DNA of 64,000 bases from Flavobacteriaceae bacterium (GTDB lineage Bacteria > Bacteroidota > Bacteroidia > Flavobacteriales > Flavobacteriaceae), in NCBI GenBank assembly GCA_021647885.1, contig JAKITV010000003.1:1-64000 (forward strand), in the 5' to 3' direction. Below are positions 38,032-44,706 of this stretch, in pieces (the stretch's first letter is position 1; each line of letters starts with the position of its first letter). Both the position numbers and the translations under genes were made by a program. Under the pieces are notes generated by a model that did not search any database, was not told the DNA's origin, and saw only the letters and a program-made list of their open reading frames with translations.

Positions 38032-38053
38032 TAATTGAAATGAATTTCAATTA
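38032..38053. promoter_or_regulatory. Inverted repeat upstream of the toxin-antitoxin pair
   Basis: TAATTGAAAT-GA-ATTTCAATTA is a perfect 10-bp inverted repeat 30 bp before the antitoxin ATG. A second one, ATCTAA-AA-TTAGAT, lies at 38067-38080. Palindromes in this position commonly serve as operators for autoregulation by toxin-antitoxin complexes. Confidence 0.5.
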
Positions 38054-38083
38054 AATTAGTATTTTTATCTAAAATTAGATGAA

Positions 38084-38305
38084 ATGGACATACAAACAAG
38101 AAAATTAACATTGATTCAAGAATTTTTAAAACTTCAAAGCGAAGGAGCAATATCACGTATAGAAAAATTTATTAAATTGGAAAGGGAATTATCTTTAGAC
38201 CCAATGACAACTGAAGAACTTAACAAACGAATAGATGAGTCAGAATCTGACTTTGAAAATAATAGATATAAAAGTAACTCTGAATTAATTACCAAATACC
38301 AATAA
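38084..38305 (+). CDS. Antitoxin of a ParDE/RelBE-type pair
   Basis: 73 residues, charged, mostly helical (MDIQTRKLTLIQEFLKL, ISRIEKFIKLERELS, MTTEELNKRIDESESDF). It has no recognisable Cys or His motif. Its identity as antitoxin rests on size and on the overlap of its TAA stop with the ATG of a RelE/ParE-like toxin (TAATG). Proteins of this look precede such toxins throughout Bacteroidota. Expected to bind and neutralise the toxin and to bind the palindromes upstream. Confidence 0.75.
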   Translation: MDIQTRKLTLIQEFLKLQSEGAISRIEKFIKLERELSLDPMTTEELNKRIDESESDFENNRYKSNSELITKYQ

Positions 38306-38622
38306 TGATCTTAAAAGTAATTTGGTCTGACTTTGCAGAAAAACAACTTGATGAAATTTTTGAATATTACTTTAAAAACATTAGCAATCGAACGGCTAAA
38401 AAAATAGCTGGAAATATTCTTCTTGAAACCAAAAAACTTGGAAAAACTCCATTTATTGGACAAATGGAAGACTTACTAATTGATAGAAACACAGAATATA
38501 GATATTTGATTTATACCAACTATAAAATTATCTACTCTGTTGATGAACCAAATGGGTTTGTGAAAATCGCTGATATTTTTGATTCAAGACAAAACCCAGT
38601 AAAGGTTAAGCGTAAAAAATAA
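38305..38622 (+). CDS. RelE/ParE-family toxin
   Basis: 105 residues matching the RelE/ParE fold: a beta strand start (ILKVIWSDFAEKQLDEIFEYY), two helices, then the NTEYRYLIYTNYKIIYSVDE beta sheet and VKIADIFDSRQNP at the end. Members either cut ribosome-bound mRNA (RelE) or poison gyrase (ParE); sequence alone does not settle which. It overlaps the antitoxin by one base. The pair lies between the two 27-bp direct repeats. Confidence 0.85.
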   Translation: MILKVIWSDFAEKQLDEIFEYYFKNISNRTAKKIAGNILLETKKLGKTPFIGQMEDLLIDRNTEYRYLIYTNYKIIYSVDEPNGFVKIADIFDSRQNPVKVKRKK

Positions 38623-38694
38623 ACCACTATGGACTAAAGTACCATAGGTTTGACAACGAATGAAATTCGTTTTAGTATGAAACTTATTTGGTTT

Positions 38695-38743
38695 GAAGAC
38701 AGAAGTTGGGATGTAATCTTCGGTCTTCTGTCTCCCAACTTCC
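38695..38743. repeat. Imperfect inverted repeat
   Basis: GAAGTTGGGA (38702-38711) pairs with TCCCAACTTC, and AGACAGAAG with CTTCTGTCT, giving two alternative stem pairings within 49 bp. Looks like a dispersed intergenic repeat rather than a terminator because no T-run follows the stem. Confidence 0.45.
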
Positions 38744-38784
38744 AACCCTAAAATATTTTTAGAAGCTAAAGCGAAATGCACTAA

Positions 38785-38802
38785 TACCGATAGCTATCGG
38801 TA
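38785..38802. repeat. Dispersed palindrome, family 3 variant
   Basis: TACCGATAGCTATCGGTA, with outer bases changed in a compensatory way compared with TCCCGATAGCTATCGGGA. It lies inside the segment bounded by the 27-bp direct repeats. Confidence 0.8.
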
Positions 38803-38851
38803 GCATAGTTTTAACTATTTTTGAGACCAATAAAATGCATTGACAACATCT

Positions 38852-38878
38852 CGTTTGTGGTCTTAAATCCAAGGTAGA
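38852..38878 (+). repeat. 27-bp direct repeat, right copy
   Basis: Identical to the porX 3' end at 37892-37918, 960 bp away, in the same orientation. It is a fragment only: the preceding bases do not continue porX homology. Confidence 0.9.
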
Positions 38879-39171
38879 TAACTTCTTTTTTGAAAGTTAT
38901 ATCAATTCAAATAAAACTTTTTGCAATGTAAAGAAGAAAAGAAACTAGAACATAGATGAAAGATTCCTTTATAATAAGCTGTCTTTGTTCTTGACTCTAT
39001 TATCTTTTTTCTTTTAACTCAACTTGTTTAAATACCTCATTTTCAGATAATGATTATCCTTTAAAAAGAAAGATTTATACATAAATTATCCACAAATTGC
39101 ACAAAACATCGATGAAATACACATTTTTCTTGTTTATTTGTAAAATAATTACTAACATTGCTTAACAATTG

Positions 39172-39609
39172 ATGAATAAAACAGAACATTTTGGTTTAGA
39201 ATCTATAGATGATGTAGCAAGTAAGCTACTAAAAAGCTTTAAAACGAAAACAATTTTGTTTTATGGCGAAATGGGAGTTGGCAAAACAACGCTAATAAGT
39301 GCTTTAGTAAAAGCATTAGGAGGCAAAGTTAAAGCGACAAGCCCAACTTTTTCGATTGTGAATGAATATAAAGTAAAAGATGATATTGTTTATCATTTTG
39401 ACTTTTATAGAATTGAAAATGCAAATGAAGCTTTAGACATAGGAATAGAAGATTATTTGTATTCTGGACATTGGATTTTTATAGAATGGCCAGAAAAAAT
39501 TAGAGCTTTTATACCAAATGAAGCCGATGTTTTGCAATTAAAACTGAATAAAAACGGTTCTAGAGCACTTAAATTGAGTGTTTATAACGAAATAAGTAAA
39601 ATAAATTAA
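39172..39609 (+). CDS. tsaE: tRNA threonylcarbamoyladenosine biosynthesis ATPase
   Basis: 145 residues from the ATG at 39172 (MNKTEHFGLES); a TTG one codon earlier is in frame but unnecessary. TsaE drives turnover of the TsaB-TsaD complex that makes t6A37 in ANN-decoding tRNAs. Walker A is YGEMGVGKTTLISAL; ATSPTFSIVNEY and HFDFYRIE are switch-like family motifs, and IFIEWPEK follows. The downstream order tsaE then ald is common in Flavobacteriia. Confidence 0.94.
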   Translation: MNKTEHFGLESIDDVASKLLKSFKTKTILFYGEMGVGKTTLISALVKALGGKVKATSPTFSIVNEYKVKDDIVYHFDFYRIENANEALDIGIEDYLYSGHWIFIEWPEKIRAFIPNEADVLQLKLNKNGSRALKLSVYNEISKIN

Positions 39610-39654
39610 AAATAATTAGTAAAAATAAGTAAACACAGCCCAAATCAAAATCAT

Positions 39655-39679
39655 AATAGTACGGTAAAACCGTACTATT
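39655..39679. terminator. Perfect hairpin downstream of tsaE
   Basis: AATAGTACGGT, AAA loop, ACCGTACTATT: an 11-bp perfect stem 46 bp past the tsaE stop. No T-run follows, so it may be a factor-dependent terminator, an mRNA-stabilising hairpin or a protein-binding palindrome. Confidence 0.45.
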
Positions 39680-39739
39680 CAAGAGGTTTGATAAATTGAT
39701 TTTAACAAAATATTAACACTTTTAGGAAAGCCCAAAAGT

Positions 39740-39747
39740 TATCTTTG
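39740..39747 (+). promoter_or_regulatory. Candidate -7 box for the small secreted peptide gene
   Basis: TATCTTTG followed by TTAC, a full match to TAnnTTTG, 33 bp before the ATG at 39781. The presence of this promoter supports the small ORF as a real gene. Confidence 0.55.
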
Positions 39748-39780
39748 TTACAATAATTAATTAATTAAATCCCTTGAATT

Positions 39781-39921
39781 ATGAAAACTAAAAAAGTTTT
39801 AATCGCTATTGCGATATTTGGAGGTGTTTTGTTTACAGCACAAGCTACTAATCTAATAGATTTAGATGGACAAACAAAAACCGAAGTTAGGAAATCAAGT
39901 ATCAGAATTCCAGGTCAGTAA
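39781..39921 (+). CDS. Tiny secreted or membrane-anchored peptide
   Basis: 46 residues: a signal peptide (MKTKKVLIAIAIFGGVLFT, cleavage likely after AQA), then a 24-residue mature tail ending KSSIRIPGQ with several basic residues. It has its own -7 box. Function unknown. Small proteins with this build occur in other flavobacteria as far as I recall. Its last 56 bp overlap, in a different frame, the start of the downstream membrane-protein gene, so both sequences are constrained at once or one start is mis-set. Confidence 0.65.
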   Translation: MKTKKVLIAIAIFGGVLFTAQATNLIDLDGQTKTEVRKSSIRIPGQ

Positions 39922-40393
39922 AAAAGAACTGATTGTAGGAAGTATTATAGCTACTTATATAGCTATTACTCCCTATTTATTTACATTATGGGAAGGTGTT
40001 CCAGCTCAAAAGACCTGGGACACTTTTTTATTTACTTATACTACCATTTATTATTTCGACGTACAAACTTTAGTTTGGACCATATTAGGTAAACTTATTC
40101 CTCTTTTCTTATTAATAATTTGGATGTTTACAAATCGTAATTGGTGGTATCATGTATTATTAGTGCCAATAGCGATGTATGTTTATCAAATACTTACTGT
40201 CTTAAATGATGAACTAGAATTTGCAGATGAAAATCAAATTTTATATTTGTTACCAGTCATGGCAGTTATAATACCTTCTATTTATTTATTAAGGGCTAAA
40301 ATGTTTAATAAATTAAATGATGCCGGAAAGACTATGGAAGAACTCGAAGAGGAATTAAAAAAGAAACCAAGCTCCTTTACAGATTATTTTTAG
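39866..40393 (+). CDS. Conserved membrane protein of unknown function
   Basis: 175 residues with four hydrophobic segments (about 25-45, 72-90, 97-115, 128-148) and a conserved-looking WWYH motif (NRNWWYHVLLVPIAMY). The tail is charged (KTMEELEEELKKKP). The ATG at 39866 is the only plausible start; there is no other ATG before the second transmembrane segment, and the EFQVSKKELIVGS segment looks like the true cytosolic N-terminus. The gene therefore overlaps the small secreted peptide by 56 bp. No function assigned. Confidence 0.7.
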   Translation: MDKQKPKLGNQVSEFQVSKKELIVGSIIATYIAITPYLFTLWEGVPAQKTWDTFLFTYTTIYYFDVQTLVWTILGKLIPLFLLIIWMFTNRNWWYHVLLVPIAMYVYQILTVLNDELEFADENQILYLLPVMAVIIPSIYLLRAKMFNKLNDAGKTMEELEEELKKKPSSFTDYF

Positions 40394-40441
40394 ATTTTAT
40401 TTCAAATTTATTTGTAATTTGGGTTTTCAATTAACCTAACT

Positions 40442-41641
40442 ATGAGTAAATCTCTCTCTCCTTTTACAAAAGAACAACTGCTTCCTCAAGAAGAAATGTT
40501 GGAAGTGCTTAAACGCAAAGGTAATTTATATATTGGTATTCCTAAAGAAACCTCCTTTCAAGAAAGACGTGTTTGCCTTACACCTGATGCTGTTTCGGCA
40601 TTGGTAAACAATGGTCATAAAGTCCTTTTAGAAACTGGAGCTGGAGATGGCGCAAATTATAATGATAAAGATTATAGTGAGGCAGGAGCAAAAATCACAA
40701 AGGTGAAATCTAAAGTATTTTCCTGCCCTATTATTTTAAAAGTCGAACCGCCTTCTTTTGATGAGATTAAACTTCTCAATCCTCAAACCATCCTTATTTC
40801 GGCATTGCAACTCAAAACACAAAGCAAAGCTTATTTTGAAGCTTTAGCAAAAAAAAGAGCTACAGCATTAGCATTTGAGTTTATTAGAGATGAAGATGGT
40901 GCATATCCTGCAGTAATGCAATTAAGTGAAATAGCTGGTACAGCTTCAGTATTAATTGCTGCCGAGTTACTCTCTAATGTGAATGATGGAAATGGCTTAT
41001 TGTTTGGCAATATTAGTGGTGTTCCTCCAATCGAGGTGGTTATTCTAGGCGCTGGAACCGTTGGAGAATTTGCTGCACGTTCTGCAATTGGACTTGGAGC
41101 AAACATAAAAGTTTTTGATAATTCGATTACAAAATTGCGTTCTCTTCAAACAAATTTAGGAAGAACCATTTACACATCTACCATGCAACCCAAAAATATA
41201 CTTAAGGCTCTAAAACGTTGTGATGTTGCCATTGGCGCAGTAAGAGGCAAAAATAGAGCTCCAATTTTGGTAAGTGAAACTATGGTTGAAAGCATGAAAA
41301 ATGGTGCACTTATTATAGATGTTAGTATAGATATGGGTGGCTGTTTCGAAACTAGTGATATTACCACACACGATAATCCAACTTTTATAAAACATGGCGT
41401 TACTCATTATTGTGTGCCAAATATTCCTGCGCGTTACTCCAGATCTGCTTCAGTTTCAATAAGTAATATTTTTACACCATATCTATTAAAAATTGCCGAA
41501 GATGGTGGCATAGAAAATGCACTGCGTTTTGATCGTGGTTTAAAAAATGGTTTGTATTTTTACCACGGAATTTTAACCAACAAATCTGTAGCAGATTGGT
41601 TTGATCTGGATTACAGTGATGTTAATCTTCTAATTTTTTAA
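40442..41641 (+). CDS. ald: Alanine dehydrogenase
   Basis: 399 residues of the AlaDH/PNT family. YIGIPKETSFQERRVCLTPDAV is the N-terminal signature, VVILGAGTVGEFAARSAIGLGANIKVFDN the NAD fold, and VIDVSIDMGGCFETS follows. It oxidises L-alanine to pyruvate and ammonia or the reverse. About 30 residues longer than the classical Ald, with an N-terminal extension usual in Bacteroidota. Distinguished from transhydrogenase alpha by lack of the membrane part. It follows the conserved membrane-protein gene. Confidence 0.88.
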   Translation: MSKSLSPFTKEQLLPQEEMLEVLKRKGNLYIGIPKETSFQERRVCLTPDAVSALVNNGHKVLLETGAGDGANYNDKDYSEAGAKITKVKSKVFSCPIILKVEPPSFDEIKLLNPQTILISALQLKTQSKAYFEALAKKRATALAFEFIRDEDGAYPAVMQLSEIAGTASVLIAAELLSNVNDGNGLLFGNISGVPPIEVVILGAGTVGEFAARSAIGLGANIKVFDNSITKLRSLQTNLGRTIYTSTMQPKNILKALKRCDVAIGAVRGKNRAPILVSETMVESMKNGALIIDVSIDMGGCFETSDITTHDNPTFIKHGVTHYCVPNIPARYSRSASVSISNIFTPYLLKIAEDGGIENALRFDRGLKNGLYFYHGILTNKSVADWFDLDYSDVNLLIF

Positions 41642-41736
41642 GTGCTTTAAAAGCACTAATTTATAATCACATATGAAACATCCATAACAAAATCATTTGA
41701 TATACAAGGTAATCAGAAATTTTATCTTGAAAATCA

Positions 41737-41793
41737 TACCTACAAGGAATTCCTGCAAGGTTTTACAAACCTTGTAGGTATAAACCTTGCAGG
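41737..41793. repeat. Interleaved inverted repeats (CCTACAAGG / CCTGCAAGG)
   Basis: Arm A TACCTACAAGG (41737-41747) pairs with CCTTGTAGGTA (41770-41780). Arm B CCTGCAAGG (41752-41760) pairs with CCTTGCAGG (41785-41793). The order A-B-A'-B' means both stems cannot form as simple nested hairpins. It lies after ald and looks like two staggered copies of a dispersed palindrome. Confidence 0.6.
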
Positions 41794-41900
41794 ATTAATC
41801 TGTTTTTGATATTTTTTACTAAAATAAATCATCAAATAATTAATTATCACATAATTAAATTTTAATTTTATATCGAACTCACGTTAACTTACGATTATAT

Positions 41901-42272
41901 ATGAAATTTACACATCGCTTAGGTTATTATCTTGGAGGATTCTCTATTGGACTTATTTTTTTAGCTTTTTTTTTAAGTGGTAAAAGGGCCTCTTGTAGTT
42001 ATGGTCCAGATGCTAGAGTGCTAAAAAATATTAGCACAAAACAACTTGTCTATTCTCCAAATGTTATTGAATTAATCACAAACAAATCCATCGACTCATT
42101 AACAATTTCTAAAGTATTAAAATCGGGAGATATAGATTTTTCTGAAGTAAATAGAGATCTCGATTCTTGTAAAATTTATATTATTGAACAAGAGATCAAT
42201 GATAAAAATATTGCCTTAACTGTTGAAAACTGTGAAGCGATAGCAACAATAAAAACAATTAGAATAAAATAA
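41901..42272 (+). CDS. Small conserved membrane-anchored protein (DUF4258-like)
   Basis: 123 residues. One N-terminal transmembrane segment (LGYYLGGFSIGLIFLAFFLSG), then SGKRASCSYGPDARVLKNIS, and a small alpha-beta domain of about 85 residues (LITNKSIDSLTISKVLKSGDIDFSEVNRD, CKIYIIEQEINDKNIALTVENC). The soluble part resembles DUF4258 in pattern; I give that from memory. Two Cys near the end (CKIYI, ENCEA) could matter. Function unknown. Confidence 0.62.
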   Translation: MKFTHRLGYYLGGFSIGLIFLAFFLSGKRASCSYGPDARVLKNISTKQLVYSPNVIELITNKSIDSLTISKVLKSGDIDFSEVNRDLDSCKIYIIEQEINDKNIALTVENCEAIATIKTIRIK

Positions 42273-42288
42273 AATTTTCTATTTTTTT

Positions 42289-42530
42289 TCACTGCTGTCC
42301 GATTAAAATTTACACTAACGTTTAAAAGCTTATATATAGCAATAGATTGAACGTTTTTAACAAAGACACACCTTGCTTTTTACTTTTTTTTTAATTTTAT
42401 ATTTTAACTAAAACTACTATTGTTTAAAAATATGTCTGTCTCCCGATAGCAATCGGGATAGTTACAATCAAGTCTTTGTTCTTTGCTCTTACAGCGGAGC
42501 GGTCTTACATCTTTTATCGGACAACAATGA
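42289..42530. mobile_element. MITE-like element with 19-bp terminal inverted repeats
   Basis: The left end TCACTGCTGTCCGATTAAA (42289-42307) and the reverse complement of the right end, TCATTGTTGTCCGATAAAA (42512-42530), match at 16 of 19 positions. The 242-bp body has no ORF and includes a family 3 palindrome. Eight or so T residues flank each end, so a target-site duplication cannot be judged. The size and terminal repeats suggest a non-autonomous transposon derived from a DDE-type IS. The parent IS is not in this window. Confidence 0.6.
42441..42458. repeat. Dispersed palindrome, family 3 variant
   Basis: TCCCGATAGCAATCGGGA, one base off the perfect palindrome, inside the MITE-like element. 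Confidence 0.8.
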
Positions 42531-42886
42531 TTTTTTTTATCAAATAACCTTCTACTTCTTTTTATTTTAAAAATCATCTTGATTCTCTCAATCTCTTAAT
42601 CCAAACAAACTTTTAAATAACAGTAGCTTCATCCGCATTTGGAGTAACATTGATAAATTAATTAACACAATTACAACCACAATATGTCAATAAAGCATGG
42701 AATGACATTGTTCCCTGTCTAGTTTAAAGCCAATTATAAATAATTTCATTAGTTTATCGGCAATTTTATACAGATTCTCTGTGTAAGTGATGTTTGTCGT
42801 GAAAAACACTTACTTAATATAATAATAACTTAAGTTTAAATTATTTTTCACATATTTGCTTCAACTTAAAATTAAACCCAAATTTA

Positions 42887-43144
42887 ATGACTACTAACCA
42901 ATTAAATATTTTTGGCAACAATGTGACTAATTACGATACTTTAACGAGTCTAGAAGTAGTAAAATACAAATATAATTTAGAAACCATAAGAGAATTACCA
43001 TCAAAAAAATTTGATGCCGTTCTTTTAAAAGTAGAACATAGCGAATTCCTTGAAGAAGATTTACTATATTTATTAAATCCTAAAGTTATTTTATATAAGG
43101 TAAAGATGTTCTTAACCAAGAAAATATTAATGGAAGAATTATAA
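42887..43144 (+). pseudogene. Remnant of a nucleotide-sugar dehydrogenase C-terminus
   Basis: An 85-residue ORF. Its second half (KKFDAVLLKVEHSEF, then VILYKVKMFLTKKILMEEL) resembles the last 45 residues of UDP-sugar dehydrogenases of the WbpO/TviB/WecC type. Those end in a KYDAIxLAVxHxEF segment and a DxKGxL...DGRL tail. The Asp-Gly-Arg end and Gly of the DVKG motif are lost here, and nothing of the NAD and catalytic domains remains upstream. It is either a decaying fragment at the border of the locus or a small independent protein. Recognition is by eye only. Confidence 0.42.
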
Positions 43145-43184
43145 ACTCATTATAATCTTTTAATAATTACTAAAACCTACTATT

Positions 43185-44702
43185 TTGAGCCAATTAAAAA
43201 AAGGAGTTGTTTTAAACTATACAACCATCATTTTAACAAATGTTATTGGGTTATTACTAACACCTTTTATTCTTAATCATTTGGGTAAAGCAGAGTATGG
43301 TATTTATATAACTATTGGCGCACTAGTAGGTACAATCTCATTGTTGGATTTTGGTCTTAATAATACAATAGTGCGTTTTGTTGCCAAATATCGAGCAGAA
43401 AAAGACAGCATTGGACAAGAAAATTTTTTGGCAACAACAATGGCTCTCTATTCTATTATTTCCATAATGGTGGTTGTCTTCGGAGTTGTCTTTTTTGGTT
43501 TTATTGATACTTATTTTACAAAAATGACTATAGAAGAATTAGCTATAGCTAAAGTAATATTCTCAATTTTTATTTTTAATTTGGCCATTGGGCTTCCTGG
43601 TGCTGCCTTAACAGGTATATGCTATGGCTACGAAGAATTTGTATTTCCCAAATCTTTAAATATTATAAGGTACATATTAAGATCAATTACTGTTGTTGCT
43701 GTATTGCTCTTTGGTGGTAGAGCAATAGCATTAGTTATTATTGATTCGATATTTAATATCCTGATTATTTTAATAACGGGTTATTATGTTTTCAAAAAAT
43801 TAAAGATTAAAATAAAATTTCACGATTTTTCAATTCGGTTTGTTAAAGAGATCTTTGGGTATTCTACATGGATTTTTGTTTTTTCGTTGGTTGCAATGTT
43901 TCAGTGGAAAGCGGGACATTGGGTACTTGGCAGAATTAGCCTCCCCGAAGTGTTAACCATATATGGAATTGGAATTGTTTTGGGAACGTATTATGGTGCC
44001 TTCTCAACTGCAATATCCAGTGTTTTTTTACCAAGAGCCACAAAAATGTCTGTAGAAAATGCCTCTGGAGAAGAACTCACAGATATGATGATTAAAATAG
44101 GTAGATTGTCTTTTATTATATTAATGTTTGTTCTAAGTGCATTTATACTCTTTGGCAGACAGTTTGTGTTTTTATGGGTTGGTGGAGAATTAGGTGAAGA
44201 TGGTAGCTTTCAATCATGGGTTATTGCTCTTATGATTATGGTTGCTTATACATTACCTTTAGTACAAGGTTTTGGAAATTCTATTTTAGAAGCAAAAAGC
44301 AAATTAGCATTTAAAGCTATTTTGTATCTTTCGTTTATGATTTTAGGCACTATTCTAGGAGCTTTATTGGCAAATCGTTATGGACCAATTGGTATGATGA
44401 CTGGCTCAGTAATTGCTTGGATAATTGTTCAAAATGTGATGAATTTTTATTATCACATAAAAATTGGACTTAACATCATTAGGTTTTTTAAAGAACTGTT
44501 TAATAAAACAGTTTTGTCAATAGTCTTAGCAATAGGTATAGGTTTTATAATCAATTTAATACCTGGGATAGGCTGGATTAATTTCCTAGTGAAATCAATT
44601 ATTTACACTATTATATTTGGTGTTTTAGCTTATAATATTGGATTAATCGAGTTCGAAAAGCAACTATTTAGAAAAGCATTTTATAAAGTATTAAAAAGAT
44701 AA
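43185..44702 (+). CDS. Polysaccharide flippase (Wzx/MATE-like oligosaccharide transporter)
   Basis: 505 residues, TTG start (SQLKKGVVLNYTTIILTNVIGL); there is no suitable ATG nearby. About 12-14 transmembrane segments fill the length. The LLTPFILNHLGKAEYGIYIT start is typical of the polysaccharide biosynthesis protein family that flips lipid-linked repeat units across the inner membrane. First intact gene of the surface-polysaccharide cluster and 4 bp upstream of the PP-loop-like gene, so cotranscribed. Confidence 0.88.
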   Translation: MSQLKKGVVLNYTTIILTNVIGLLLTPFILNHLGKAEYGIYITIGALVGTISLLDFGLNNTIVRFVAKYRAEKDSIGQENFLATTMALYSIISIMVVVFGVVFFGFIDTYFTKMTIEELAIAKVIFSIFIFNLAIGLPGAALTGICYGYEEFVFPKSLNIIRYILRSITVVAVLLFGGRAIALVIIDSIFNILIILITGYYVFKKLKIKIKFHDFSIRFVKEIFGYSTWIFVFSLVAMFQWKAGHWVLGRISLPEVLTIYGIGIVLGTYYGAFSTAISSVFLPRATKMSVENASGEELTDMMIKIGRLSFIILMFVLSAFILFGRQFVFLWVGGELGEDGSFQSWVIALMIMVAYTLPLVQGFGNSILEAKSKLAFKAILYLSFMILGTILGALLANRYGPIGMMTGSVIAWIIVQNVMNFYYHIKIGLNIIRFFKELFNKTVLSIVLAIGIGFIINLIPGIGWINFLVKSIIYTIIFGVLAYNIGLIEFEKQLFRKAFYKVLKR

Positions 44703-44706
44703 AAAA

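Larger units (their letters stand above)
38623..39171. other. Intergenic region between toxin and tsaE
   Basis: No gene is supported. It holds the inverted repeats at 38695-38743, a family 3 palindrome (38785-38802) and the right copy of the 27-bp repeat (38852-38878). A CGATGAAATAC string (39110-39120) also occurs at 56390-56400. Up to 38878 this is part of the presumed inserted segment; after it the sequence should be the original porX downstream region. Confidence 0.45.
42273..42886. other. Intergenic region containing a MITE-like element
   Basis: 614 bp without a supported gene. The first half is the MITE-like element (42289-42530). The second half, up to the gene remnant at 42887, is very AT-rich. 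It presumably contains the promoter of the polysaccharide cluster, but I find no convincing box. Confidence 0.5.

Noticed and set aside
39781-40393. A single frameshifted gene instead of two overlapping ones
   Set aside because: The first ORF has a complete signal peptide and a natural-looking end, and the second continues with a cytosolic segment rather than the mature part of a secreted protein.
41737-41793. CRISPR-like repeat
   Set aside because: Only two inverted units, no regular spacers and no cas genes in the window.
42282-42538. Target-site duplication of the MITE-like element
   Set aside because: Both flanks are runs of T, so apparent duplication has no weight.
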